Assembly: GCF_900110265.1 (NCBI RefSeq)
Contig: NZ_FODB01000041.1
Coordinates: forward strand, 1 to 36,839
Direction: 5' to 3'
DNA length: 36,839 nt
DNA from: Vreelandella aquamarina
GTDB lineage: Bacteria > Pseudomonadota > Gammaproteobacteria > Pseudomonadales > Halomonadaceae
In this document: piece after piece, positions 23,037 through 31,262 of the stretch
Layout: each line of letters opens with the position of its first letter
Numbering within the stretch: the first letter of the stretch is position 1
Made by a program: the position numbers and the translations under genes
Notes under the pieces: generated by a model
Databases searched by the model: none
The model's input: only the letters and a program-made list of their open reading frames with translations
Told to the model about the DNA's origin: nothing

Positions 23037-24491
23037 ATGTCGACCGACACCACTGCTAGGGAAGATCAGGAAACACCGCGGCCAAGTTTGAAAGCGACCA
23101 TGATACCCATTGTATTTATGGCGGCGTCATTGGGCGTATTTATTGGCTACTTCGAAACGGATCCGCACTTGCCGCTATTTTTAAGTGCGATTGTGGCGAC
23201 CGCTGTGGCCATTGCGACGGGAAGCCGCTGGAAAAAGCTTGAAGCGGGCATCATGCGCTCTATTGGCCTGACGACTCAGGCGATTGTAATTCTGATCATT
23301 ATCGGCACCATTATTGGCTACTGGATTGCTGGTGGGATTGTGCCCACGATGATCTATTACGGCTTAAGCATTCTGGCGCCAGATTACTTTCTGGTCGCGG
23401 CGTGCTTAATCTGCTGTTTAGTATCGTTGGCTGGCGGGAATGCCTGGACAGCAGCGGGTACTATTGGTATCGCTTTAATGGGCGTCGGTGAAGGGCTAGG
23501 CCTTAACCCCGCAATGGTCGCAGGAGCCGTGATCTCTGGCGTTTATTTTGGCGACAAAATTTCTCCGCTTTCCGAAACCACCAACATGGCACCAGGTGTG
23601 GTTGGCGTTGATCTGTTTGAACACATTCGCTATATGCTTTACACCACAGTGCCTGCGCTTGCGGTGGCACTGGTGCTTTATACCATTATTGGCCTCAACA
23701 TGACGCCTTCCGGTGATGGTGCGACACAAGTAGCTGAGTTGCAGCAGAGTCTCAATGAACTGTTTATTATCAGCCCCTGGCTGCTGTTAGTGCCTGCTGC
23801 AGTTATCGTGATGATGGTCAAGAAAGTACCCGCCATTCCTGCACTTTCCGTTGGCTCGTTGTTGGGGATTGTATGTGCGACTGTGGTTCAGGGGGTCCCT
23901 CTGGGCGATAACTTTACTATTTTTGTAGAAGGCTATGCGGTAGATACTGGCAACGTTACGGTGGACGATCTACTGACGAACGGCGGTGTTAGCGCCATGA
24001 TGTGGACAGTTTCCTTAATCATTATTGCGATGAGCTTTGGCGGGATTCTTGAGTCGGCCGGGTTCTTTCGCACGATCGTAGAAAGCCTTCTCAAACTGGC
24101 TAAGACCACTGGTAGCCTAATTGCTACCACGGTGGCGACAGCGATGACCGCTAATGTCGTGGGGTGCGATCAGTATTTGAGTATTATTCTGCCTGCCCGT
24201 ATGTATGCTAGCGAGTACAAGCGGCGCGCACTCAAACTGAAAAACTTATCACGCACGGTAGAAGATGCAGGAACCATGACCTCGCCATTAGTGCCATGGA
24301 ATACATGCGGTGCCTTTATGTTTGCCACCCTTGGGGTCAGTGCCTTTAGCTATGCACCCTATGCCTTTCTGGCACTGCTCAGCCCGATGTTTGCTCTTCT
24401 TTACGGTTTTACCGGTTTCCGTATTGCCTATGAAGACGAACCGCAAACGGTAGATGGCGACACCGATTTAGCAGGTGCTCGTAGCGCCTGA
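23037..24491 (+). CDS. nhaC: NhaC-family Na+/H+ antiporter
   Basis: A 484-residue membrane protein of the NhaC family, which exchanges Na+ for H+ (some members exchange malate or other organic ions). It shows a dozen or so hydrophobic segments with the family's conserved loops: TGSRWKKLEAGIMRSIG, GTIIGYWIAGGIVPTMIYYG, SLAGGNAWTAAGTIGIAL, GAVISGVYFGDKISPLSETTN and NVVGCDQYLSIILPARMY, plus VEDAGTMTSPLVPWNTCGAF. The ATG at 23037 has GAGG six bases upstream; an ATG at 23019 is in frame. It lies between puuC and puuR and ends in a strong terminator. Placement in a putrescine locus suggests it supports, or even performs, polyamine transport; that is inference. Confidence 0.88.
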   Translation: MSTDTTAREDQETPRPSLKATMIPIVFMAASLGVFIGYFETDPHLPLFLSAIVATAVAIATGSRWKKLEAGIMRSIGLTTQAIVILIIIGTIIGYWIAGGIVPTMIYYGLSILAPDYFLVAACLICCLVSLAGGNAWTAAGTIGIALMGVGEGLGLNPAMVAGAVISGVYFGDKISPLSETTNMAPGVVGVDLFEHIRYMLYTTVPALAVALVLYTIIGLNMTPSGDGATQVAELQQSLNELFIISPWLLLVPAAVIVMMVKKVPAIPALSVGSLLGIVCATVVQGVPLGDNFTIFVEGYAVDTGNVTVDDLLTNGGVSAMMWTVSLIIIAMSFGGILESAGFFRTIVESLLKLAKTTGSLIATTVATAMTANVVGCDQYLSIILPARMYASEYKRRALKLKNLSRTVEDAGTMTSPLVPWNTCGAFMFATLGVSAFSYAPYAFLALLSPMFALLYGFTGFRIAYEDEPQTVDGDTDLAGARSA

Positions 24492-24559
24492 GCGCAACAT
24501 TATGACTGAGGCGAATTAATACAACTATTTTTCAAAGCGCTACATTAATCGAGAGATTG

Positions 24560-24583
24560 CCCCACAGCCGTGGGGTTTTTTTT
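24560..24583 (+). terminator. Rho-independent terminator after nhaC
   Basis: CCCCAC-AGCC-GTGGGG followed by eight T residues. It ends nhaC transcription 70 bases past the stop and isolates puuR downstream. Confidence 0.92.
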
Positions 24584-24654
24584 GCGTTATTATGTCCCCG
24601 TCAATAGACCGTCAACGTAACTTAATTCAGTTATTGATAGGGAGTGAAAAAAGC

Positions 24655-25206
24655 ATGTCGGATGACGTGGGTGCGAGCTTGCGCTCTTTGCGCAAGCAGC
24701 GGGGGATTTCGCAGCGTGAACTGGCAAAGTTGTGTGGGGTTACCCATTCGAGTCTTTCGCTAATAGAGCAAGGAAAAGTTAGCCCGTCAGTCAGCTCTCT
24801 GAAGAAAATCCTAAACGCATTCTCTATGAGCGTCGGTGATTTTTTTACGATGGACCTTGATAGTCAGGAGCAGATTTTCTATTCAGCGGATGACTTGGTT
24901 GATATCGCATCCGGTGATATTTCTTTCAAGCTTGTCGGGGCAAATCGGCCCAATCGTGCGCTGGCGTTTATGGTTGAGCGTTATTTGCCGGGTGCCGACA
25001 CTGGGCAAGCCATGATTACTCACTATGGTGAAGAGGCTGGCTTTGTCGTAGAAGGCGAGATTGAAATTATTGTTGGGAGCACTGCCAAGCGCTTAGGGCC
25101 AGGGGAGTCTTACTATTTTAAGACAAGCGTTCCGCATCGTTTCCGAAATATTGGCGATGCCCCTTGTAAAATAATCAGCTGTGCTACGCCTGGTAAGGCG
25201 TTCTGA
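24655..25206 (+). CDS. puuR: PuuR-like XRE-cupin repressor
   Basis: A 183-residue regulator with an N-terminal XRE helix-turn-helix (residues 8-62: LRSLRKQRGISQRELAKLCG, VTHSSLSLIEQGKVSPSVSS, LKKILNAFSMSVGDFF) and a C-terminal cupin (about 100-180: HYGEEAGFVVEGEIEIIVG, LGPGESYYFKTSVPHRFRN). E. coli PuuR has the same size and order, with THSAISTIEQDKVSPAISTL and GEEIGTVLEGEI at corresponding places. It represses puu genes until putrescine binds. The ATG at 24655 has GGAGTG upstream. It is separated from nhaC by a terminator, so it has its own promoter. Likely targets are the puuB, puuA and puuD promoters. Confidence 0.9.
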   Translation: MSDDVGASLRSLRKQRGISQRELAKLCGVTHSSLSLIEQGKVSPSVSSLKKILNAFSMSVGDFFTMDLDSQEQIFYSADDLVDIASGDISFKLVGANRPNRALAFMVERYLPGADTGQAMITHYGEEAGFVVEGEIEIIVGSTAKRLGPGESYYFKTSVPHRFRNIGDAPCKIISCATPGKAF

Positions 25207-25211
25207 CATTA

Positions 25212-25246
25212 CTGGCACGGCTACCGTTATTGTTCGGCCATGCCAG
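25212..25246. terminator. Hairpin between convergent puuR and SLT lipoprotein genes
   Basis: CTGGCACGGC and GCCATGCCAG pair over nine of ten positions around a 14-15 base loop, just past the puuR stop. No T-run follows on the + strand, so this is a terminator-like structure only. Confidence 0.4.
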
Positions 25247-25325
25247 ATACGCCAGAAAGTATTGATATTAAAACATACCATTCACTCACACCAATGCCGT
25301 GTCATACGTTAGCGCCATAGAAAAC

Positions 25326-25991
25326 TTAACTACGACAAAACGGCCATACCTGATAAAAGCGGCGACATTGAAACTCTGCTTCACAGCTGTTGAGTTGGGC
25401 TTGATAGCGGTTAGCTCGTGCCGACACTTGGCTGCCCGCCCGCAGTACGTGAGGTTTATTACGGTAGGTGCCCCGTTGGTAGCCGCCAGCGCCCTCATGA
25501 TAAGCGTAATAGAGGTGTTCGGGGTTATTCAGTGAAATGCCGGTTTGGGCGCGGGTGCGAGTGTTGTACCAGCCAATAAAATCAGTGGCGTGCTTCATAT
25601 GGGTACGCCGTGCAAAGGTGCTGCCTGCCTGCTCCCGGTATTCGCCCCAAACGGGATCTTGCGCTTGGGCATAGCCTCTGGCGGAAGACGGCCGAGGGCC
25701 AGGAATGAAGCCTAGGTAGCGCTTTCGGTCTGGGCGTACGTGGCTTCGAAACGATGACTCCTGTTGGATAAACGACATCTGCGTTGCAATCGGTGTGCCC
25801 CACTTCTCTTGGGAGTCTCGGGCGTAGTCGTACCAACTAGGCTGCTCGCGGAATATCTCACAGATATTGCTTTGATCCTGCGGCGGGTTAGGCGCAAAGG
25901 TGGCGCAGCCGGAAACAAGCAGTACGGCGCACAGCGCTAGCGTTAGACGAAGCGTCGTGAGGGGTACCGAATTATCAACAGGGTGACGCAT
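25326..25991 (-). CDS. SLT-domain lipoprotein (putative lytic transglycosylase)
   Basis: A 221-residue predicted lipoprotein. The signal peptide is LRLTLALCAVLLVSGCATF with a lipobox LVSGC, so it should be lipid-anchored in the periplasm. The mature part has a compact lysozyme-like domain: ATQMSFIQQESSFRSHVRPD (the ES pair fits the catalytic glutamate of SLT enzymes), then PSSARGYAQAQDPVWGEY, FIGWYNTRTRAQTG and NPEHLYYAYHEGAGGYQRGTY. It lacks the larger domains of MltC or Slt70 and resembles the small SLT family often annotated in marine gammaproteobacteria. The start at 25991 has AAGGA eight bases upstream; the upstream extension is rejected because it displaces the signal peptide. It is converging on puuR. 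Confidence 0.82.
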   Translation of the reverse strand: MRHPVDNSVPLTTLRLTLALCAVLLVSGCATFAPNPPQDQSNICEIFREQPSWYDYARDSQEKWGTPIATQMSFIQQESSFRSHVRPDRKRYLGFIPGPRPSSARGYAQAQDPVWGEYREQAGSTFARRTHMKHATDFIGWYNTRTRAQTGISLNNPEHLYYAYHEGAGGYQRGTYRNKPHVLRAGSQVSARANRYQAQLNSCEAEFQCRRFYQVWPFCRS

Positions 25992-26080
25992 GGCAAAATC
26001 CTTGTGAATACGTTCTTGTGACTTCATTTTTATAAATAGAGATAAAGTGTAAGGCTCAACTGTTCCTAAGCCTACCTTGT

Positions 26081-27499
26081 TTAGCGCAGTAGTGACTCTA
26101 AGCAGCGGCGTAGCCGCTGGACTTCACGCGCTAATGTCTCTCCCGACAGCATGCCCACGCCTACGACTAACCCCGTCCGAGGGTCCGTTTCAGCGCACAC
26201 CGGGCTGAGCGGACGAACAATCAAATGCTCTTTGAGCAACGCTTGGGCAAGCGCCACATCATTAACCCCGGACACAAACTCAACGCACAAGCTGATCGCG
26301 CTAGTCGGGGGCGATACGCTCCGCACCTTGGGCAGGGAGCAAAGCTGGTCGTGCAGCACCTGCTGGCGACCTAAATAGTCGCGCTGGATGCGGCGACACC
26401 AAGCATCTAAGTCGCCATCAGAAATAAACTGTGCCAGCACGGCCTGATCCAACATGCGCCCTTCGCGAAACAGCTCGCTGCGCAGGCGGTTCATCGGGCC
26501 TGCCAAGTGGCGTGGCACCACCAAATAGCCAAGCCGCAGGCCGGGAAACATCATTTTGGAGAATGAGCCTACCAATAAATGGCGTTCCGAGTGTGGATCA
26601 AACAGCAGGTTAGTGTGATCGTCACGGGTGAATTCGTAATCGTCTTCAACGATGTAGGTGGGCGATAACGCATCGCAAAACTGCTGCTTATGAACGGCAC
26701 TCGTGGGCACGCTGAGCGGGTAGTGATGAGAGCCGGTCAAGTACGCGAGGGCAATGTTACCGGTCGTTTGCGGTAGAGCATGCCCGCTATCAGGAAACCA
26801 AGGCACCATCTCAATCGTTAAGCCCGCGGCGGTAAACACATTGCGTGCCCCCCAATAGCAGGGCGATTCCATTGCCACTGTATCGCCTACATCGCCCAAT
26901 GCCATGGCGCATAGCTCAATGCCGTTATGGGTACCATCGGTAATGATGATCTGCTCAATATCACAATGAATGTTGCGCCAGCGCGCCAGAAACTCATGGA
27001 TTGCGCGCTTAAGCGGCCCATAACCGCCGGTGGAATACGACAGCAACAACGCATTTTGCGGCACGGTGACACTGGCATAGAGCTGGCGCCACTTGCGCAT
27101 TGGAAACTGGGCGATATCCGGTATGCCAGGCACAAAAGCACCGCTTTGCACCGTGCTTGCCCCTGGCCATCGCAATACTTTTTGAGCGCGTTTTGAAAGC
27201 TGAACGCTGGTTGATGTGGGCGCGACAGACGCCTCTTTCTTACAGCTCCAAGTGCCCTTGCCATGAAACGTCGTCAGTAAACCTTCTTCAATCAGCGATC
27301 CAATGGCACGAGACAGTGTGTGTCGAGCAACGCCCAACGTGACTGCCAGCTGCCGGTGTGACGGCAGGCGAGTTTGGTTCGGCCACGCCTGGGTGACCGC
27401 CTGCCTCAAGGCTTGCTCTAAACGCACCTGTTTACTCAAACGCTCAGGTTGCTGCGCATAGCGTTTTACAAGCTGCTGTAACACGTCCTGGCAATCCAT
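26081..27499 (-). CDS. gabR: MocR/GabR-type regulator (GntR HTH fused to PLP aminotransferase domain)
   Basis: A 472-residue fusion regulator. The winged helix-turn-helix covers about residues 28-85 (LEQALRQAVTQAW, RLPSHRQLAVTLGVARHTLSR, AIGSLIEEGLLTTFHGKGTW). The fold-type I aminotransferase domain follows. It carries an intact PLP site: TGGYGPLKRAIHEFL, the aspartate in IVEDDYEFTR (about 286-287), and Lys315 in GSFSKMMFPGLRLGYLV. GabR, the best studied member, senses GABA through PLP and activates gabTD. Here it is divergent from gabD with a 140-base gap holding two direct repeats, matching that arrangement. AGAGGA precedes the ATG. The GabR assignment comes mainly from context. Confidence 0.88.
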   Translation of the reverse strand: MDCQDVLQQLVKRYAQQPERLSKQVRLEQALRQAVTQAWPNQTRLPSHRQLAVTLGVARHTLSRAIGSLIEEGLLTTFHGKGTWSCKKEASVAPTSTSVQLSKRAQKVLRWPGASTVQSGAFVPGIPDIAQFPMRKWRQLYASVTVPQNALLLSYSTGGYGPLKRAIHEFLARWRNIHCDIEQIIITDGTHNGIELCAMALGDVGDTVAMESPCYWGARNVFTAAGLTIEMVPWFPDSGHALPQTTGNIALAYLTGSHHYPLSVPTSAVHKQQFCDALSPTYIVEDDYEFTRDDHTNLLFDPHSERHLLVGSFSKMMFPGLRLGYLVVPRHLAGPMNRLRSELFREGRMLDQAVLAQFISDGDLDAWCRRIQRDYLGRQQVLHDQLCSLPKVRSVSPPTSAISLCVEFVSGVNDVALAQALLKEHLIVRPLSPVCAETDPRTGLVVGVGMLSGETLAREVQRLRRCLESLLR

Positions 27500-27546
27500 T
27501 CGTATCCTCTTACCGTCACGATGCTCCCCGTTTCGCTAGTAAAACA

Positions 27547-27577
27547 GAAAAGTGGTCTGGTTGAACGGAAAAGTGGT
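27547..27577. promoter_or_regulatory. Direct repeats, candidate GabR/MocR operator
   Basis: GAAAAGTGGT occurs twice, at 27547-27556 and 27568-27577, exactly 21 bases apart, so both copies face the same side of the helix. They lie about 50 bases from the regulator start and 63 from the gabD start. MocR proteins typically bind direct repeats in such divergent gaps. Confidence 0.65.
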
Positions 27578-27639
27578 GCATTCGCCTGCCAACACATTAC
27601 TGCTAGCGTGCAGATCATATTGTCAACCAGGAGAAAGTC

Positions 27640-29091
27640 ATGAGCTTTATCGAAAAGTGGTTACACGATGCCGTACCCACCCTGGTGGGTGACGAGTGGC
27701 GCAAGGGCCAGCAGACCTATGCCGTCGATAACCCCGCCACCGGCGAAACCATCGCCCACGTAGCGGATTTAAGCGCCGACGACACCCGCGACGCCGTGGC
27801 CGCCGCTTACGAAGCCGGTGCCGCGTGGCGCGCCACCCCGGTGAAACAGCGCTCAGCGCTACTGCGCCGCTGGTTTGAGCTGATCAATGAGCACGCCGAT
27901 GACCTGGCCCGCCTGATGACCCTGGAGCAGGGCAAGCCCCTGGCAGAAGCCAAAGGCGAAGTGACCTACGGCGCGTCGTTCATTGAGTTCTTCGCTGAAG
28001 AAGCCAAGCGCATGGCCGGGGAAACCCTGCCCAGCCACGGCGCGGACAAGCGCCTGCTGGTACTGCGCGAGCCGGTAGGCGTGGTAGCCGCGATTACCCC
28101 GTGGAACTTCCCACTGGCGATGATTACCCGCAAGTGCGCTCCGGCCCTGGCCGCTGGCTGCACCGTGGTGATCAAACCCGCCGAAGCCACGCCGCTGACC
28201 GCCCTGGCCGCTGCCTATTTAGCGCTGGAAGCGGGCCTGCCCGCAGGCACGATCAACGTGGTCACTGCCTCTAAACCCGCCGCCGTGGGCGAGGTGCTGA
28301 CCACCGACTCTCGGGTGCGCAAGGTGTCGTTTACCGGCTCCACGCCTGTTGGTAAACACCTGCTCGCCCAGTGCGCCAGCACGGTGAAGAAAACCGCCAT
28401 GGAGCTGGGCGGCAACGCGCCGTTTATCGTGTTTGATGACGCCGATGTGGACGCTGCTGTAGAAGGGGCGATTGCCTCAAAATTCCGCAACGCCGGGCAA
28501 ACCTGCGTATGCACCAACCGCTTCCTGGTGCAGGACGGTGTTTACGATGCCTTCGTCGTGAAGCTCACCGAGCGTGTGAACGCACTGAAGGTAGGCGACG
28601 GCCTGGCCGAAGGCAGCATCATCGGCCCGCTCATCAACCAGGCCGCCGTGGATAAAGTGCAGCGCCACGTCTATGACGCGGTGAACAAAGGTGCGCGCCT
28701 GCTGTGCGGCGGCCAGCCCCACGCGGCGGGTGATCGCTTCTTTACTCCCACGGTGCTGGCGGATGTGACCACTCAAATGGCCGTCGCCGACGAAGAGACC
28801 TTCGGCCCGGTCGCGCCGGTGTTCCGCTTCCAACGCGATGAAGAAGCCATCGCCATGGCCAACGACACCCCGTTTGGCCTGGCCGCATACTTCTACGCCA
28901 CGGACTATCGACGCATCTGGCGCACCATGGAACAGCTAGAGTACGGCATGGTCGGCGTCAACGAAGGCTTGATCTCTACCGAGCTGGCGCCGTTTGGCGG
29001 CGTGAAGGAGTCCGGGTTGGGCCGTGAAGGTTCCCACCACGGGTTGGATGAATTTACCGAACTGAAATACGTCTGCGTAGGCGGCCTGTAA
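27640..29091 (+). CDS. gabD: Succinate-semialdehyde dehydrogenase (NADP+)
   Basis: A 483-residue aldehyde dehydrogenase oxidising succinate semialdehyde to succinate, the last step of GABA catabolism. Motifs are EPVGVVAAITPWNFPLAMI, the coenzyme loop VSFTGSTPVGKHLL, the general base in MELGGNAPFIV, catalytic Cys289 in NAGQTCVCTNRF (with the second cysteine two residues on, as in redox-sensitive GabD), and EETFGPVAPVF. The end SGLGREGSHHGLDEFTELKYVC is GabD-like. Length and Cys position match E. coli GabD (482, Cys288). AGGAGAAA precedes the ATG. gabT follows after eight bases, so the two form one operon. Confidence 0.95.
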   Translation: MSFIEKWLHDAVPTLVGDEWRKGQQTYAVDNPATGETIAHVADLSADDTRDAVAAAYEAGAAWRATPVKQRSALLRRWFELINEHADDLARLMTLEQGKPLAEAKGEVTYGASFIEFFAEEAKRMAGETLPSHGADKRLLVLREPVGVVAAITPWNFPLAMITRKCAPALAAGCTVVIKPAEATPLTALAAAYLALEAGLPAGTINVVTASKPAAVGEVLTTDSRVRKVSFTGSTPVGKHLLAQCASTVKKTAMELGGNAPFIVFDDADVDAAVEGAIASKFRNAGQTCVCTNRFLVQDGVYDAFVVKLTERVNALKVGDGLAEGSIIGPLINQAAVDKVQRHVYDAVNKGARLLCGGQPHAAGDRFFTPTVLADVTTQMAVADEETFGPVAPVFRFQRDEEAIAMANDTPFGLAAYFYATDYRRIWRTMEQLEYGMVGVNEGLISTELAPFGGVKESGLGREGSHHGLDEFTELKYVCVGGL

Positions 29092-29099
29092 AGAGAACG

Positions 29100-30374
29100 A
29101 TGATGACTAACCAAGAATTGAATGAACTGAAAAACCGCTTCGTGGCCAACGGTGCCGCCACGCCCACTACCCAGTTTGCCGAGCGCGCCGAAAACGCTGA
29201 GCTGTGGGACGCCGACGGCAAACGATGGATCGACTTCGCGGGCGGCATTGGTGTGCTTAACTTGGGCCACCGCCACCCGAAAATCGTCGCGGCGGTCGAA
29301 GCGCAGCTCAAGAAAGTCATGCACACCAGCGCGGCGGTGATCTCCTACGCGCCCTACGTGCAGCTGTGCCAAAAGCTCTGCGAACTCACCCCGGTGCGCG
29401 GCCCCGAGCGTAAAGCGATGCTGGTGAACACCGGTGCCGAAGCGCTGGAAAACGCCGTGAAGATCGCCCGCGCCGCCACTGGCCGCACCGGCATCATCAC
29501 GTTCGACGGTGCCTTCCACGGCCGCACCATGATGACCCTGGCGATGACCGGCAAGGTGCTGCCCTACAAGAACGACTTCGGCCCGATGCCGGGCGATGTG
29601 TTCCGCGCACCGTTCCCTAATCCGCTGCACGGCATCAGCGAAGAGGCTTCGCTGAACGCCATTCGCACGCTGTTCAAAACCGATATCGCCCCGCACCGCA
29701 CGGCGGCCATCGTGATCGAGCCGGTACAGGGCGAAGGCGGCTTTTACATCGCCTCCCCGGGCTACCTGAAAGCCCTGCGCGCCCTGTGCGACGAGCACGG
29801 CATTCTGCTGATCGCCGACGAAGTGCAGTCCGGCTTCGCCCGTACCGGCAAGCTGTTTGCGTTGGAACATAGCGGCATCGAAGCGGACATTCTCACCACC
29901 GCCAAGAGCCTCGCCAACGGCATGCCGCTTTCTGCGGTGGTCGGCACCGCCAAGGTCATGGACGCCTCCGGCCCCAACTCGCTGGGCGGCACCTACAGCG
30001 GCAACCCGCTCTCCTGCGCGGCGGCCCTGGCGGTGATCGACGCCATCGAAGAAGAGAACATCCTCGCCCGCAGCGAGCAGATGGGCAACATGCTGGCTGA
30101 ACGCTTCGCCGTCTGGGAAGAGCGCTTCCCCGCCGTCGCCTACGGCCGCCAGCTCGGCGCTATGGCCGCGTTTGAGCTGCTCAACGGTGAAGGCAAGCCC
30201 GACCCACAACTCACCGGCGTGCTCTGCGCCAAAGCCCGGGAGAAAGGCCTGATCCTGCTCTCCTGCGGTTTCTACGGCAACAGCATCCGCATTCTGGTGC
30301 CGCTGACGGTGTCGTCTGCGGTACTGGAGGAAGGGTTGAGCATTATCGAGGAATCGTTGGAAGCGCTTCGCTAG
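29100..30374 (+). CDS. gabT: 4-aminobutyrate aminotransferase
   Basis: A 424-residue class III PLP aminotransferase converting GABA and 2-oxoglutarate to succinate semialdehyde and glutamate. It shows WIDFAGGIGVLNLGHRHPK, MLVNTGAEALENAVKIAR, FDGAFHGRTMMTLAMTGK, AAIVIEPVQGEGGFY, LIADEVQSGFARTGKLFA and the PLP lysine in ILTTAKSLANGMPLSAVVG (residue 269, or 268 from the second Met, as in E. coli GabT). Two ATGs stand in tandem at 29100 and 29103; the second has the better spacing to AAGAGA. It is cotranscribed with gabD and ends in a long terminator. Together they turn GABA from PuuD into succinate. Confidence 0.94.
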   Translation: MMTNQELNELKNRFVANGAATPTTQFAERAENAELWDADGKRWIDFAGGIGVLNLGHRHPKIVAAVEAQLKKVMHTSAAVISYAPYVQLCQKLCELTPVRGPERKAMLVNTGAEALENAVKIARAATGRTGIITFDGAFHGRTMMTLAMTGKVLPYKNDFGPMPGDVFRAPFPNPLHGISEEASLNAIRTLFKTDIAPHRTAAIVIEPVQGEGGFYIASPGYLKALRALCDEHGILLIADEVQSGFARTGKLFALEHSGIEADILTTAKSLANGMPLSAVVGTAKVMDASGPNSLGGTYSGNPLSCAAALAVIDAIEEENILARSEQMGNMLAERFAVWEERFPAVAYGRQLGAMAAFELLNGEGKPDPQLTGVLCAKAREKGLILLSCGFYGNSIRILVPLTVSSAVLEEGLSIIEESLEALR

Positions 30375-30392
30375 TAGCGTTTAGGCAGTACT

Positions 30393-30445
30393 AAGCCCGT
30401 CCATTGTCAGGTAGCGTAAGCTGTTGGCGATGGGCGGGCTTTTTG
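30393..30445 (+). terminator. Terminator of gabDT
   Basis: AAGCCCGTCCAT (30393-30404) pairs with ATGGGCGGGCTT (30430-30441), 12 positions with one wobble, across a 25-base loop, then TTTTT. It starts 18 bases past the gabT stop. Confidence 0.75.
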
Positions 30446-30477
30446 TGGGTAACTGCAAGGTTGGTGGAGCGCTTACG

Positions 30478-30690
30478 GCCCAGGGTGTCGAGCGCCTGGG
30501 CCAGGTCAACTAGCGAATCGGCGGCAAACTGCCAGTGGCGTAGGGCGCTGTCGGGTGCTTGCCACTGCCCAGGCTCGATGGCAAATAGCGGCAGCACCGG
30601 GCCCGCCGCTGCGGCGTTGGCCAGCGGTGCGTGATCGTGAATACGTAAATCGCGTTTGAACCAAACGACCTGAAGGGGTGCCTGAGCCAT
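30478..30690 (-). pseudogene. DNA photolyase/cryptochrome gene, N-terminal stub
   Basis: The first 71 residues are clearly the start of a photolyase: LQVVWFKRDLRIHDHAPLANAA, then GPVLPLFAIEPGQWQAPDSALRHWQF and ADSLVDLAQALDTLG, the alpha/beta antenna domain. After that the sequence becomes unrelated (RKRSTNLAVTHKKP) and runs into the gabT terminator. Photolyases are about 450-520 residues, so the FAD domain and more than 80% of the gene are missing. A broken gene; an open frame continues to a stop at 30391 but the extra residues are not photolyase. Confidence 0.85.
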
Positions 30691-30801
30691 TAGCCGTAAC
30701 GCCTGTTCGTCACTTATCTATTCGTGATGCAGTGATGACGTTACCATCAAGCGATTGTTTGCGTAACTAACTGAGTCACACTCGCTCACAGGAGAACCAC
30801 T

Positions 30802-31104
30802 ATGTATATCGCCATGAACCGTTTTCGGATTGCCCCAGGCCGCGAAGAGGATTTTCTAGAGGTATGGCGCAACCGCGATTCCCACTTGGACGAAGTGCCG
30901 GGCTTCAAGCAGTTCCAAATGCTGCAGGGCGAAAGCCAGGAAGACCACACCGTGTTTATCTCCCACAGCGTGTGGGAATCCGAAGAGGCCTTCCGCGCCT
31001 GGACGAAGTCGGAGGCCTTCCGCAAAGCCCACGCCAACGCCAAAGCGCCGGAAGGCATCTACCTTGGCCCGCCTAAGTTCGAGGGGTTTGAGGTGGTGTT
31101 GTAA
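30802..31104 (+). CDS. IsdG/HmoB-like heme-degrading or ABM-family monooxygenase
   Basis: A 100-residue single-domain protein of the antibiotic biosynthesis monooxygenase superfamily. The three residues that define IsdG-type heme oxygenases are at the same positions: Asn6 (MYIAMNRFRI), Trp67 (EEAFRAWTKSEAF) and His77 (FRKAHANA), as in staphylococcal IsdG/IsdI. Other family marks are APGREEDFLEVWRNRDSHLDEVPGF and HSVWESEEAF. Such enzymes open heme to free iron without a reductase partner. AGGAGA lies seven bases before the ATG. It stands alone amid broken genes, with no heme uptake gene nearby and no clear Fur box. Confidence 0.85.
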   Translation: MYIAMNRFRIAPGREEDFLEVWRNRDSHLDEVPGFKQFQMLQGESQEDHTVFISHSVWESEEAFRAWTKSEAFRKAHANAKAPEGIYLGPPKFEGFEVVL

Positions 31105-31155
31105 GTCACTTATGAGCACCGCACCGCACCGTTGCCGTTGCGGTAGCAGACGTTG

Positions 31156-31183
31156 GTTCACGTTAATAATGTTTAACGTGAAC
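31156..31183. promoter_or_regulatory. Perfect palindrome with 11-bp arms upstream of the broken aminotransferase
   Basis: GTTCACGTTAA-TAATGT-TTAACGTGAAC is a perfect inverted repeat 79 bases before the aminotransferase ATG. No T-run follows on the + strand, so it looks like an operator rather than a terminator. The TetR stub at 33646 is a candidate for its former regulator. Confidence 0.6.
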
Positions 31184-31262
31184 TCAAGAAATACTGGATT
31201 TTATAAACGTGGTGGCTGGCCCATGCTGAACCCAAGCCTTCTAGCGATGGAGCTTGGCCACT

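Noticed and set aside
27547-27577. Two identical 10-base repeats as a CRISPR-like or mobile repeat
   Set aside because: Only two short copies with an 11-base spacer in a divergent promoter gap; an operator explains them better.
28905-30209. 434-codon open frame on the minus strand
   Set aside because: Antisense shadow of gabT and the end of gabD, produced by high third-position GC.
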